Source of the DNA: Prevotella sp. KH2C16
Lineage (GTDB): Bacteria > Bacteroidota > Bacteroidia > Bacteroidales > Bacteroidaceae
Direction: 5' to 3'
DNA: 64,000 nucleotides
NCBI RefSeq assembly: GCF_900113305.1
Contig: NZ_FOOW01000001.1
Location: forward strand, 248,001-312,000
Shown here: positions 25,119 through 34,747 of the stretch, one piece after another
Layout: every line of letters starts with the position of its first letter
How positions within the stretch are numbered: position 1 is the stretch's first letter
Made by a program: the position numbers and the translations under genes
Notes under the pieces: model-generated
Databases searched by the model: none
What the model was told of the DNA's origin: nothing
What the model saw: the letters and a program-made list of their open reading frames with translations, nothing else

Positions 25119-26837
25119 CTATGCTCCTGTCTGCCTGATGCCCATGCGAGCCTCGACGACATTAACCACATAGTCGCCGAGTTTCTCACACTCTTGCACG
25201 ATATCCATGTACATGGTACCCACGCCATAGGTATAGAGATGGTTGTTCACATCATCGATATTCTGGGTTCGGAGTTGGTTGCGATAGTTGTTGATTTCGT
25301 TCTCTATATTGAACGAGCGGTTCGGATCGTAGCTGGCGTGGTGGCCTTGCAGAATCAGGTTCATTTGCGTTAGTGCCTCGTCCGTGAGTTCCATCATCTG
25401 GTGCAAGTGCTCGTATTGCGGCTCGACGAAGTCCTCTTTCTCGTTCATCTTACGGTTGAGGGTGCGCGCGATGTTGTAGCAGCTGTCGCCGATAGACTCT
25501 ATCTCACTGATCTCACGCAGCATGGCATGAATCTTGCCCTTGGTCTCGTCGCTCAGGTGAGCATTGGATACCTGGTCAAGATACTTGGCAATCTCTATCT
25601 CCATGTTATCGGAGATGGTCTCATACTTCTCTATTCTCGTGAAGAGCTTCACGAAATCTTCAGCTTTCTTTTCGTTCAACAACTCACGAACCATGCCAAA
25701 CATGCGCTGGATGCGCTCCGAGAAGCTCTGGATTTCCTTCTGAGCCTCGTAAACGCTAAGCTCCGGTGTCTTCATGAGGCCACTCTGAATGAAGCGCAGA
25801 CGGAACTCTTCCTCGTCCTGATTTGCCTTTGGCTTGATGAGCCAGCATACCAGTTTCTCCATCTGGGGGATAAACCAGATGAGAAGGGAGGTATTGCAAA
25901 CATTGAAGCAAGTGTGGAAAGCGGCCAGCACGATAGGCAGTTTGAGGGTGATATCGGTGGCAGAGAGGCCCGCCGTATTCTCCGGATCATACCCCACGAG
26001 GCTGCAGACGAAGTTGACAAAGGGATAGAACAAGCACATGACCCATATCACGCCGAAGACATTGAAGACGAGATGAGCGAGGGCGGCACGCCTTGCCTGC
26101 GTGTTGGCTCCTAACGCCGCGAGGTTTGCGGTGGCGGTAGTACCGATGTTCTCACCCATTACGAGCGCGATACCCATGTATATCGGGAGCACCCCGGTGG
26201 AGCAGAGTAGAATGGTGATGGCCATGACTGCGGCCGAGCTCTGCACGATGCAAGTGATGACAGTGCCGATGGCAAGGAAAATCAGGATGGTCCAATGGCT
26301 GTTCACATTAAATGAAGAGAAAAACTCGATGGCGCCTGAGTTATGGGCTAAATCCAGCTCTTTGCCCGCCGTACTCAGCAAGACGAGGGAGAAGAAGAGG
26401 AAGGCGATGCCGAAGAGGAAGTCGCCGATGTAGCGTCGTTTCTTGCTATAGATGAGCATGATGCCGATGAAGAAGGCCGGAAAGACCACTACCGTAAGGT
26501 CAACATTATATCCCAGCGACATGATCCAGGCCGTGAGCGTGGTGCCGATGTTGGCACCCATGATGACCGAGATGGCCTGAGCCAGGGTGAGCAGACCGGC
26601 ATTGACGAAAGAGACGGTCATGACAGTGGTTGCCGACGACGACTGCACGGCGCAGGTGATAAAGGTTCCGGTAAGCATGCCGGTAAACCGGTTGGTGGTC
26701 ATGGCGCCCAGAATGTGGCGCAGTTGCGAACCTGCCATTTTCTGTAGAGCCTCGCTCATTACCTTCATACCATAGATAAGCAGTGCAAGAGAGCCGAGAA
26801 TCTTGCAGAAAATAAAGATGTAGTCGCCTGTTGTCAT
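25119..26837 (-). CDS. Na/Pi cotransporter-family protein with PhoU-like domain
   Basis: A 572-residue membrane protein. Residues ~5-320 carry about nine hydrophobic segments with the duplicated QSSS-type motif of this family: AVQSSSATT near residue 64 and IVQSSAAVM near 205. Residues ~345-560 are helical and soluble, resembling PhoU. It would import or export inorganic phosphate with sodium, with the PhoU-like part as regulator. The promoter TATCTTTG lies at 26917-26924. Confidence 0.92.
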   Translation of the reverse strand: MTTGDYIFIFCKILGSLALLIYGMKVMSEALQKMAGSQLRHILGAMTTNRFTGMLTGTFITCAVQSSSATTVMTVSFVNAGLLTLAQAISVIMGANIGTTLTAWIMSLGYNVDLTVVVFPAFFIGIMLIYSKKRRYIGDFLFGIAFLFFSLVLLSTAGKELDLAHNSGAIEFFSSFNVNSHWTILIFLAIGTVITCIVQSSAAVMAITILLCSTGVLPIYMGIALVMGENIGTTATANLAALGANTQARRAALAHLVFNVFGVIWVMCLFYPFVNFVCSLVGYDPENTAGLSATDITLKLPIVLAAFHTCFNVCNTSLLIWFIPQMEKLVCWLIKPKANQDEEEFRLRFIQSGLMKTPELSVYEAQKEIQSFSERIQRMFGMVRELLNEKKAEDFVKLFTRIEKYETISDNMEIEIAKYLDQVSNAHLSDETKGKIHAMLREISEIESIGDSCYNIARTLNRKMNEKEDFVEPQYEHLHQMMELTDEALTQMNLILQGHHASYDPNRSFNIENEINNYRNQLRTQNIDDVNNHLYTYGVGTMYMDIVQECEKLGDYVVNVVEARMGIRQTGA

Positions 26838-26916
26838 AGAATAATGTTTTCTCTTTCCGTCGGAAAGAGGGCTTCGCCCAGCATCGTCTTTCTTTCCGGA
26901 TGTTTCATTTCTGTTG

Positions 26917-26924
26917 CAAAGATA
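26917..26924 (-). promoter_or_regulatory. -7 promoter box of Na/Pi gene
   Basis: TATCTTTG on the minus strand, 80 nt before the start at 26837. The 265-nt spacer to the divergent nucleoside kinase shows no other clear element; a near-match TACCTTTA at 27065-27072 may serve the kinase. Confidence 0.65.
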
Positions 26925-27102
26925 ATAAAAAAATGTTTCCGTATGACTTCTTCCATGAATTTATTTTAGAAAATGTCGGTCGTGGCAGAAAATGTTACGC
27001 TCTTTACGGGAAGGGCAGAACCTTAATTTAATTTAATTGTTATTCTTGTGTCGATAATTATTATTACCTTTACCGGCAAATCTAAAGATTACGAGACGAA
27101 AC

Positions 27103-28761
27103 ATGAGAAAACTTACAATCAGGTGTAAGAACAACAACCAGGCTGTCGAGGTCGAGATGGGCTGCCGACTCGACGAGCTGTATAAGAAACTGGGGCTCGA
27201 GATGCAGTACGGGCCCATTGCCGCCAAGGTGAACAACTCGACGGAGGGCATGCATTACTCCCTCTACCACTGCAAGGATGTAGAGTTCCTCGACATGCAC
27301 AACGCTTCGGCCTCGCGGGTCTATACCCGCACGCTGTTCCTGGTATGCTGCAAGGCCATCCACGACCTCTACCCGGGTTCCAAGGTGCTGATAGACATTC
27401 CCGTCTCGAAGGGATATTATGTGAGCGTGAAGTGCTGTCAGAAGCTCACGGGAGAAGATGTAGCCCGTATCAAGGAGCGCATGCAGCAGATTATCGACGC
27501 CAAGATGCCCATCCGGCGCTTTGAAGTGCCTACTGAGGATGCCATCGAGATGTTCCGCCGCAAGGGCGACGAGGCTAAGGTGAAGCTGCTGGAGAGCAGC
27601 GGAAGGCTCTATACCGTCTACTATCAGCTCGACGATTTCGTGGACTATTTCTATGGCACGCTGCTCACGGACACTGGCGGCCTCTATCTTTTCGACCTCG
27701 AGAAGTATATCGACGGGATGCTCCTCCGCATCCCGGCTGTGGAGGATCCGTCGAGGCTGAGCCCCAAGCCGCGTCAGGACAAGATGTTCAGCATCTTCAA
27801 GGAGCACCACAACCTGCAGCATCTCCTCGGCCTCCGTACCGTGGGTGACTTCAACGAAGCCGTCGAGAACGGGCATGCCACTGAGATCATCAATGTCAGC
27901 GAGGCTCTTCAGGAGAAGCTGATTTCTCGCATCGCCGATGAAATCAAGGCGCGTCAGGGCGTTAAGCTTGTGCTGCTGGCGGGGCCGTCATCTTCGGGGA
28001 AGACCACCACCTGCAAGCGGCTTAGCATCCAGTTGCTGGCCAACGGGATAAGGCCCCTTCAGATTTCTCTCGACGACTACTTCGTGGATCGGGAGCATAC
28101 GCCAAAGGACGAGAACGGAGAATACGACTACGAGAGCCTCTATGCTCTCAATATCCCGCTCATCAACGAGCAGTTCCAGGCTCTTTTCCGGGGTGAGGAG
28201 GTGATTCTTCCAAGGTATGATTTCCAGACGGGAACGAGCGAGAAAAGCGACAAGCAGTTGAAGATGGACGACAACAATGTGCTCGTGGTAGAGGGAATCC
28301 ATGCCCTGAACCCGGAGCTTACGGCACAGATTCCCGAGGAACAGAAGTATAGAGTGTATGTCTCGGCGCTGACGACCATCCTCCTCGACGACCATAATTA
28401 CATCCCTACGACCGACAACCGACTGCTTCGGCGCATCATCCGCGACAATAAGTATCGTGGCGTTACGGCTCAGGAGACCATCCACCGCTGGCCCTCGGTG
28501 CGGGCGGGAGAGGAGAAATGGATATTCCCCTATCAGGAAAATGCCGACGCGATGTTCAATAGTGCCATGCTCTACGAGCTTTCCGTTATCAAGCAACAGG
28601 CCGAGCCGCTGCTTGAGCAGGTGCCCGAGAACTGTGAGGAGTTCGGCGAAGCCCATCGTTTGCTCAAGTTCCTGCGTTACTTCCGGGAGATTCCGTATCG
28701 CCAGCTGCCGCCTACGAGCTTGCTGCGGGAGTTCCTTGGAGGCAGCTCCTTCAAGTATTGA
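27103..28761 (+). CDS. Nucleoside (uridine-type) kinase with TGS/ThrRS-like N-terminus
   Basis: A 552-residue cytoplasmic protein. Residues ~1-60 look like a ubiquitin-like TGS domain, ~60-220 like the second additional domain of threonyl-tRNA synthetase, and ~285-500 form a phosphoribulokinase/uridine-kinase P-loop domain with Walker A GPSSSGKTTT near residue 294, followed by the DDYF and EGIHALNPEL motifs. This three-part layout is common in Bacteroidetes and Firmicutes nucleoside kinases, so it is not a misassembly. Probable role: salvage phosphorylation of a nucleoside; the exact one cannot be told. Confidence 0.9.
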   Translation: MRKLTIRCKNNNQAVEVEMGCRLDELYKKLGLEMQYGPIAAKVNNSTEGMHYSLYHCKDVEFLDMHNASASRVYTRTLFLVCCKAIHDLYPGSKVLIDIPVSKGYYVSVKCCQKLTGEDVARIKERMQQIIDAKMPIRRFEVPTEDAIEMFRRKGDEAKVKLLESSGRLYTVYYQLDDFVDYFYGTLLTDTGGLYLFDLEKYIDGMLLRIPAVEDPSRLSPKPRQDKMFSIFKEHHNLQHLLGLRTVGDFNEAVENGHATEIINVSEALQEKLISRIADEIKARQGVKLVLLAGPSSSGKTTTCKRLSIQLLANGIRPLQISLDDYFVDREHTPKDENGEYDYESLYALNIPLINEQFQALFRGEEVILPRYDFQTGTSEKSDKQLKMDDNNVLVVEGIHALNPELTAQIPEEQKYRVYVSALTTILLDDHNYIPTTDNRLLRRIIRDNKYRGVTAQETIHRWPSVRAGEEKWIFPYQENADAMFNSAMLYELSVIKQQAEPLLEQVPENCEEFGEAHRLLKFLRYFREIPYRQLPPTSLLREFLGGSSFKY

Positions 28762-28811
28762 GAAACCGTGCCGGCAGCCTGTCTTTTCAAGGCCGGCGGC
28801 AACCAGAAAAG

Positions 28812-28894
28812 TAAAAGACCGTTAAGAGCTCGCCTTTTAGCCGTTAGAAGGCGAGCTTTTAGCCGTTAGAAGGCAGGCTTTTAGCCGCCTTTTA
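28812..28894. repeat. 22-bp-period palindrome array D (half-sites every 11 bp)
   Basis: Six-nt half-sites occur at every 11-bp step from 28812: TAAAAG, TAAGAG, CTTTTA, TAGAAG, CTTTTA, TAGAAG, CTTTTA and finally CTTTTA, separated by 5-nt blocks ACCGT, CTCGC, GCCGT, GCGAG, GCCGT, GCAGG, GCCGC. The unit repeats at 22 bp (starts 28812, 28834, 28856, 28878). Read in the other phase, the words TAAGAG-CTCGC-CTTTTA and TAGAAG-GCGAG-CTTTTA have complementary centres. It lies 51 nt past the kinase stop and before the GH27 gene. Confidence 0.88.
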
Positions 28895-28936
28895 CAGGGT
28901 GGTTCGTAACTTGAAGAAAACCAATAGATTAAGAAT

Positions 28937-30163
28937 ATGAAAATTTCAGGTGATTTCGAATCCCGCTTTTTGATTAGAAAGGTGCTGGCTACGGTTGCCC
29001 TCTGCCTGTTTTCCCTCTGCTCCCAGGCTCAGGAAAAGCTAACGCCGCCCATGGGGTGGATGTCGTGGAATCTCTTCGGCGAGCACATCAACGAGCAGCT
29101 GCTGCGTGAGATGGCTGATGCCATGGTGGCGGGCGGCTACCGCGACGCGGGCTATGAATATGTGTTCATAGACGACTGCTGGCAGGGCGGACGCGACAGC
29201 CGCAACAACCTGATAGCTGATCCGGAAAAGTTCCCGAGCGGCATCAAGGCACTTGCCGACTATGTGCACGCCAGAGGCCTGAAGCTGGGCATCTACTCCG
29301 ATGCCGCACAGCTCACCTGTGCCGGCCGCACGGCGAGCTACGGCTTTGAGGAGCAGGATGCACGCACCTTTGCCTCGTGGGGCATAGACTATCTGAAATA
29401 CGACTATTGCAATGCTCCCTCCGACAGCGCGGAGGCGCATCGCCGCTATAAGGTCATGGGCGATGCGCTGGCCAGGAGTGGCCGGCGCATACTTCTCGGC
29501 GTGTGCGAATGGGGTCAGCTCCATCCCGAGCTGTGGGCAGCTGAGGCGGGCGGAGTAGTCTGGCGGACAACTTATGATGTGCGGGACATGTGGGCCGACA
29601 AGGCTCGTCAGGGGGGTATGGGTATCCTCGACATCGTCAATGTTACCGCTCCCCTGTATTCTTACGCCCGTCCAGGGCATTGGAACGACATGGACATGCT
29701 TGTCGTGGGCCTGGAGGGCAAGGGCGGTCCATCGAGCGACTTGGGAGGAAAAGGATGCAGCTATACCGAGTATCAGTCGCAGATGAGCCTCTGGTGCATG
29801 GAGGCGTCGCCGCTGGCTATGACCCACGACTTGCGTAGCGAGAACGAAGAGACGCGCCGCATCCTGCTGAACAAAGAAATCATTGCCATCGATCAGGATG
29901 TCCTCGGCAAGGCCGCGGAGCGCAAGGTGTTCCAGGATACCTATCAGGTGTTCGTGCGACTGCTCTCTGGAGGCCGGTGGGCGGTGGCCGTCCTGAATAC
30001 TGGCGAGCTGCCGCAGGTAATCGGAGTAGATTTCCCTGCGCTGGGCATAGACGGCAACCGGTCCGTGCGGGATGTATGGGCGCATAGGCAGATAGCGCAG
30101 AAAGCCACTCGCTGGAAAGGCCGGGTGGAGGCTCACGAGACAAAAGTGTTTGTGCTTGGATAG
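28937..30163 (+). CDS. Alpha-galactosidase, GH27
   Basis: A 408-residue secreted glycosidase. The signal region (VLATVALCLFSLCSQAQ) ends near residue 32. The mature part starts at PPMGWMSWN, a hallmark of GH27, followed by FIDDCWQGGRD, LGIYSDA, and the nucleophile Asp in LKYDYCN (near residue 156). The acid/base Asp is probably in RDMW (near 215). A C-terminal beta domain completes a normal family length. It would remove terminal alpha-linked galactose from plant or host glycans in the periplasm. Confidence 0.92.
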   Translation: MKISGDFESRFLIRKVLATVALCLFSLCSQAQEKLTPPMGWMSWNLFGEHINEQLLREMADAMVAGGYRDAGYEYVFIDDCWQGGRDSRNNLIADPEKFPSGIKALADYVHARGLKLGIYSDAAQLTCAGRTASYGFEEQDARTFASWGIDYLKYDYCNAPSDSAEAHRRYKVMGDALARSGRRILLGVCEWGQLHPELWAAEAGGVVWRTTYDVRDMWADKARQGGMGILDIVNVTAPLYSYARPGHWNDMDMLVVGLEGKGGPSSDLGGKGCSYTEYQSQMSLWCMEASPLAMTHDLRSENEETRRILLNKEIIAIDQDVLGKAAERKVFQDTYQVFVRLLSGGRWAVAVLNTGELPQVIGVDFPALGIDGNRSVRDVWAHRQIAQKATRWKGRVEAHETKVFVLG

Positions 30164-30356
30164 CCCCCTCTTCCCGTTTCCGGGGCACGGCTCTATTGCC
30201 GGAGAATAAAATCCGTCTTCGCAAGGCGGGGCTTGTACGCTTGTTCCGGGGGCGGAAAGTAGACTGTGCCATCCTCCATTGGCGGAAGGAAAAGTTCTGA
30301 AAACTGCCTCCGGAAAGAAAGAAAAGTGGAAAAAACTTTTATTTTTCACTTTTTAT

Positions 30357-30387
30357 TTTGCCGTATCAAGAAAAATTGGCATCTTTG
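30357..30387 (+). promoter_or_regulatory. -33/-7 promoter of korAB
   Basis: TTTG at 30357-30360 and CATCTTTG at 30380-30387 are separated by 19 nt, matching the Bacteroidetes -33 and -7 layout with one change in the first -7 base. The korA ATG is at 30418. Confidence 0.65.
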
Positions 30388-30417
30388 CATTTGTGAACTT
30401 AAACTAATAAAAAGATA

Positions 30418-32319
30418 ATGGCGGAAGACTTAGAAGTTAAGGAACTGGACCAGGTTGTTGTCCGGTTCTCTGGAGATTCCGGCGATGGAATGCAGCTTGC
30501 CGGGAACATTTTCTCCACTGTGTCTGCAACCGTAGGTAATGGTATCTCAACCTTTCCAGACTATCCGGCTGACATCCGGGCGCCACAAGGCTCGCTGACG
30601 GGTGTCTCGGGTTTTCAGGTTCACATCGGAACGGGGAAGGTGTACACGCCGGGCGACCAGTGCGATGTGCTTGTTGCGATGAATGCCGCGGCCCTGAAGA
30701 CGCAGTACAGGTATGCCAAGCCGCAGGCCACCATCATTATTGATACCGACAGTTTCGGTCCCAACGACTTGAAGAAAGCTGAGTTCAACAGTACCGACTA
30801 TCTCTGTGAGCTGGGAATCGACTCCGACCGTGTAGTAGCCTGCCCCATCACTACCATGGTGAAGGCATGCCTGAAAGATTCGGGCATGGACAACCGCGCC
30901 ATTCTGAAGTGCCGTAACATGTTTGCACTGGGATTGGTATGTTGGCTTTTCAACCGGGATCTCTCACTCGTGGAGAACTTCCTGAGAGAGAAATTTGCGA
31001 AGAAGGCGGAGATAGCGGAGAATAATATCAAGGTGGTGAACGCCGGATACGACTACGGCCACAATGTGCACGCCAGCGTTCCTGCCACTTATCGCATCGA
31101 CTCTAAAGTCAAGAATCCTGGCCGATATATGGATATTACCGGCAACAAAGCCACGGCTTACGGGCTGATAGCCGCAGCCGAGAAGTCGGGCCTGAAGCTT
31201 TATCTGGGCTCTTATCCCATCACCCCGGCCACGGACATTCTCCACGAGCTGGCCAAGCACAAGTCGCTCGGCGTGATAACGGTGCAGTGCGAAGACGAGA
31301 TTTCGGCCTGTGCGAGTGCCGTGGGAGCCTCGTTTGCCGGTGCGCTGGCTGCTACCAGCACATCCGGTCCCGGCATTGCGCTGAAGTCGGAGGCCATCAA
31401 CCTCGCCGTGATGGACGAGCTTCCGCTGGTAATCATCGATGTACAACGAGGCGGGCCGTCAACGGGACTGCCCACGAAGAGCGAGCAGACCGACCTCCTT
31501 CAGGTGCTCTACGGGCGCAACGGGGAAAGTCCGATGCCCGTGGTTGCCGCCATCAGTCCTACCGACTGCTTCGATGCGGCTTTCCAGGCGGCCAGGATAG
31601 CCCTCGAGCACATGACTCCCGTGGTGTTGCTCACCGATGCCTTTATCGCCAACGGCTCTGCGGCATGGAAGTTGCCGGACATAGAAGAGTTGCCGGAGAT
31701 AAAGCCCCATTATGTAACCGAAGACCAGAAATATAAGTATACGCCATACCGCCGCGACCCGGAAACCCTTGCCCGCTATTGGGCGGTTCCCGGTCAGGAG
31801 GGCTATACGCACATCCTCGGCGGGCTGGAGAAGGATGGCGAGACCGGCGCAATCTCTACCGAGCCCGAAAATCATGACCTGATGGACCACCTGCGCTTTG
31901 AAAAAGTGGCAAAGATTGAGGTTCCCGACATTGAGGTTCTTGGCGATGCCGACGATGCGGAATTGCTCATCGTGGGCTTCGGCTCCACCTATGGCCATCT
32001 CTATACCGCCATGAACGAACTGCGGAAGAAAGGCCATAAGGTGGCACTTGCCCAGTTCAAGTATGTAAATCCCCTGCCGAAGAACACCGCTGATGTGCTC
32101 CTGAAGTACAAGAAGGTGGTCGTGGCCGAGCAGAATCTTGGCCAGTTCGCAGCTTTGTTGCGCATCCGAGTCAACAATTTTGCGCCTTATCAGTATAATC
32201 AGGTCAAGGGTCAGCCCTTCGTGGTGAGTGAGTTGGTAAGCGGATTCGAGCGGATTCTCCTCTCGAATGGCCTCTCTAACCATGCCAAGACATTTGAGGA
32301 GAACATTATTGAAGCTTAA
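30418..32319 (+). CDS. korA: 2-oxoglutarate:ferredoxin oxidoreductase, fused gamma-alpha subunit
   Basis: A 633-residue cytoplasmic subunit of a 2-oxoacid:acceptor oxidoreductase, probably converting 2-oxoglutarate, CoA and oxidised ferredoxin to succinyl-CoA. Residues ~1-200 are the gamma domain (RFSGDSGDGMQLAGNIF near residue 13), fused to the alpha pyrimidine-binding domain (LGSYPITPATDILHEL, QCEDEISACASAVGASFAG, QRGGPSTGLPTKSEQTDL) and a C-terminal transketolase-like domain. The fused form is usual in KorA. korB follows 18 nt later. Confidence 0.93.
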   Translation: MAEDLEVKELDQVVVRFSGDSGDGMQLAGNIFSTVSATVGNGISTFPDYPADIRAPQGSLTGVSGFQVHIGTGKVYTPGDQCDVLVAMNAAALKTQYRYAKPQATIIIDTDSFGPNDLKKAEFNSTDYLCELGIDSDRVVACPITTMVKACLKDSGMDNRAILKCRNMFALGLVCWLFNRDLSLVENFLREKFAKKAEIAENNIKVVNAGYDYGHNVHASVPATYRIDSKVKNPGRYMDITGNKATAYGLIAAAEKSGLKLYLGSYPITPATDILHELAKHKSLGVITVQCEDEISACASAVGASFAGALAATSTSGPGIALKSEAINLAVMDELPLVIIDVQRGGPSTGLPTKSEQTDLLQVLYGRNGESPMPVVAAISPTDCFDAAFQAARIALEHMTPVVLLTDAFIANGSAAWKLPDIEELPEIKPHYVTEDQKYKYTPYRRDPETLARYWAVPGQEGYTHILGGLEKDGETGAISTEPENHDLMDHLRFEKVAKIEVPDIEVLGDADDAELLIVGFGSTYGHLYTAMNELRKKGHKVALAQFKYVNPLPKNTADVLLKYKKVVVAEQNLGQFAALLRIRVNNFAPYQYNQVKGQPFVVSELVSGFERILLSNGLSNHAKTFEENIIEA

Positions 32320-32337
32320 AGCAGAAAGGGAAAGCAC

Positions 32338-33351
32338 ATGAACGAATATACAGCACAAGATTTCAAGAAAGGCCAGCCACGGTGGTGCCCGGGATGCGGA
32401 GACCACTTCTTCCTGGCAAGTCTGCACAAGGCGATGGCCGAACTGGGCATTGCACCTTACGAAACGGCGGTCATCAGCGGTATCGGATGTTCCAGCCGAC
32501 TGCCTTATTATGTGAATACCTATGCCATGCAGACCATCCACGGCCGTGCGGCAGCCATCGCCACGGGAGCCAAGGTGGTGAATCCTGCACTCACGGTGTG
32601 GCAGATAAGCGGCGACGGCGACGCCCTTGCCATCGGCGGAAACCACTTCATCCATGCCATGCGGCGGAATATCGACCTCAACATGATTCTCCTGAACAAC
32701 CGCATCTACGGTCTTACGAAAGGACAGTACAGTCCTACCTCTCCCCGGGGATTCGTTTCCAAGTCGAGCCCTTACGGCACGGTGGAGGATCCCTTCCGTC
32801 CCGCGGAACTCTGCTTCGGTGCCCGCGGCAGGTTCTTTGCCCGTTCCGTGGCCAACGACGGACCGCATACCATCGAGATTCTGAAGCGGGCCTATGAGCA
32901 CAAGGGTGCCTCGGTGTGTGAGATTATGCAGAACTGCGTCATCTTCAACAACGGTGCCTACGACCCTGTCTACACCAAGGAAGGCCGCGGCAAGAATGCC
33001 ATCTATGTAGAGGATGGCAAGCCCCTGGTGTTCGGCGAGAATCATGAGTACGGGCTGATGCAAGAGGGATTCGGCCTGAAGGTCGTCAAGATTGGCGAGA
33101 ACGGCATCACCTTGGACGACATTCTGGTGCACGACAGCCATTGCCAGGACAACACGCTGCAACTGAAGCTGGCCATGATGGACAACGAGCATGGCTTCCC
33201 CATGGCTCTCGGAGTGATTCGTGATGTCGAGGCACCCACCTACGATGAGGCCGTTAACGCCCAGATAGAGGAGGTGAAGGCCAAGAAACCTTACCATAAC
33301 TTTGCCGAACTCCTTGAGACCAACGACATCTGGGAAGTCAAGGAAGGGTAG
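32338..33351 (+). CDS. korB: 2-oxoglutarate:ferredoxin oxidoreductase, beta subunit
   Basis: A 337-residue TPP-binding subunit. RWCPGCGDHF near residue 16 opens the domain, SGIGCSSRLPYYVNTYAMQTIHGRA follows the family, and the TPP motif runs from SGDGDALAIGG to LLNNRIYGLTKGQYSPTS. Few cysteines besides CPGC and GCSS are seen, so any Fe-S cluster ligands would come from these and C-terminal ones. It is co-transcribed with korA, and a hairpin terminator follows. Confidence 0.93.
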   Translation: MNEYTAQDFKKGQPRWCPGCGDHFFLASLHKAMAELGIAPYETAVISGIGCSSRLPYYVNTYAMQTIHGRAAAIATGAKVVNPALTVWQISGDGDALAIGGNHFIHAMRRNIDLNMILLNNRIYGLTKGQYSPTSPRGFVSKSSPYGTVEDPFRPAELCFGARGRFFARSVANDGPHTIEILKRAYEHKGASVCEIMQNCVIFNNGAYDPVYTKEGRGKNAIYVEDGKPLVFGENHEYGLMQEGFGLKVVKIGENGITLDDILVHDSHCQDNTLQLKLAMMDNEHGFPMALGVIRDVEAPTYDEAVNAQIEEVKAKKPYHNFAELLETNDIWEVKEG

Positions 33352-33381
33352 GAATCCTGGCCGCAAGCATAATGTCTAACT

Positions 33382-33424
33382 GGTCCTGTAGGCTCTCGTC
33401 CCGATAGTCTATAGGACCTATTTT
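33382..33424 (+). terminator. Terminator after korAB
   Basis: Bases 33382-33394 pair with 33406-33418 in a 13-bp stem with wobble pairs around an 11-nt loop, followed by TATTTT. Placed 30 nt after the korB stop and before the GH18 gene. Confidence 0.72.
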
Positions 33425-33439
33425 AATTCAATACGCCCA

Positions 33440-34711
33440 ATGAGAAAGGCTTTCTTAACCCTGACCCTGGTGCTTATGGCTATGGGTCTCTGCGCTCAGA
33501 ACACTCCGAAGCGCATCGTGGTTGCCTATGTGGCCGGATGGACCACCGGCGAGTTGCCGAACCCGCGCCTGATGACGCATATAAACTATGCCTTCGGTCA
33601 TGTAACGAAAACCTTCGACGGCATGGAGGTGCAGAATCCCGACATGCTGCGGAGGGTGGTAGCCCTCAAGAAGGACAACCCGGAGCTGAAGGTGATGCTG
33701 TCGGTAGGCGGATGGACCAGTGGAAATTTCAGCGAGATGGCTGCCAGTTCCAAGTTTCGCAAGAGCTTTGCAAAGAGCTGCATGAAGGCCGTAAGGGAAT
33801 ACGGACTTGACGGAATCGACATCGACTGGGAATATCCTACCAGTAGTGCGGCGGGCATTTCCTCGTCGCCTGACGACACCAGGAACTTCACCTTGCTGAT
33901 GCGCGACCTGCGAAAAGCACTCGGCAACGACCTTCTTCTGACGATTGCCACTCAGGCTGCGGCGCGCTATATCGACTTCAAGGGCTGCATGCCCTATCTC
34001 GACTTCGTGAATATCATGGCCTACGATGTGGCCGATCCGCCCAAGCACCACACCACCCTGCACCGCTCAAAGATAAGCGGGAGAATGACGGTGGAGGATG
34101 CCGTAGACGCTCATCTTCGTGCCGGAGTGCCTGCCGGGAGGCTTTGTCTGGGCATGCCGCTTTACGGTCGTGGCGACCATGCCAATCAGATTCTCGACAA
34201 ATACATGAAGACGAAGGATGCCGCCGGCATCTATCATGAGGTTTGGGACGACGAGGGACAGGTGCCCTACCTCGCAAACGAAGACGGCGAGCTGGTCTTC
34301 GGCATTGAGAATCCTCGGAGTATAGCGGCCAAGTGTCAGCTGATTATCGACCGGGGACTGCTGGGAGGCATGTACTGGGAAACCACCGAGGACGATGCCC
34401 AGCAAGACCTGATGCAGACTGTATACCTCTCTTTGCTGAAGGAAGGCAAGGCCACGGTGCCGCAGCGGCAGGTGCTCTTCCTGAGCAGGGCGGCAATGGA
34501 TTCCGAGAACCCGCTCGTCAAGGATATCAAGAGCTTGAAGAATACGAGTTTCAGCCTTTTCACGGGCTATGATAAGGGTGTCTTCGACAGGTTCCACTAT
34601 GTGATTGCAGGACAGGGCGACACGGCTTCCCTGAATGCGGATGCCCGTAAGGAGCTGGAGCGTTATCAGGCTGAAAGGCGAGGCACGCTCATCATCCTCA
34701 AGGGCAACTGA
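33440..34711 (+). CDS. Secreted GH18 chitinase-like protein
   Basis: A 423-residue exported protein with signal peptide MRKAFLTLTLVLMAMGLCAQ. The GH18 barrel shows the VMLSVGGWTSGNF strand and the catalytic DGIDIDWEYP (DxxDxDxE, near residue 123) with the acid Glu intact, then LDFVNIMAYD and a GMYWETTEDD strand-8 motif. About 80 C-terminal residues beyond the barrel are unassigned. Likely action on chitin-like or N-glycan beta-1,4-GlcNAc links in the periplasm or at the surface. Confidence 0.9.
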   Translation: MRKAFLTLTLVLMAMGLCAQNTPKRIVVAYVAGWTTGELPNPRLMTHINYAFGHVTKTFDGMEVQNPDMLRRVVALKKDNPELKVMLSVGGWTSGNFSEMAASSKFRKSFAKSCMKAVREYGLDGIDIDWEYPTSSAAGISSSPDDTRNFTLLMRDLRKALGNDLLLTIATQAAARYIDFKGCMPYLDFVNIMAYDVADPPKHHTTLHRSKISGRMTVEDAVDAHLRAGVPAGRLCLGMPLYGRGDHANQILDKYMKTKDAAGIYHEVWDDEGQVPYLANEDGELVFGIENPRSIAAKCQLIIDRGLLGGMYWETTEDDAQQDLMQTVYLSLLKEGKATVPQRQVLFLSRAAMDSENPLVKDIKSLKNTSFSLFTGYDKGVFDRFHYVIAGQGDTASLNADARKELERYQAERRGTLIILKGN

Positions 34712-34747
34712 CGCAGATTGTGCGGCCAGGAATAAGTTACCGCAGAG

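Noticed and set aside
27103..28761. ThrRS-like N-terminus of the nucleoside kinase as a chimeric gene or assembly error
   Set aside because: The TGS plus ThrRS-like plus kinase layout is a known architecture of this kinase group.
29039..30349. 436-codon open frame opposite the GH27 gene
   Set aside because: Antisense to an intact alpha-galactosidase with all family motifs; no promoter or start context.
31459..33366. 635-codon open frame on the strand opposite korAB
   Set aside because: It lies antisense to clear korA and korB coding sequence and has no family motif; it is a shadow of G+C-rich codon use.
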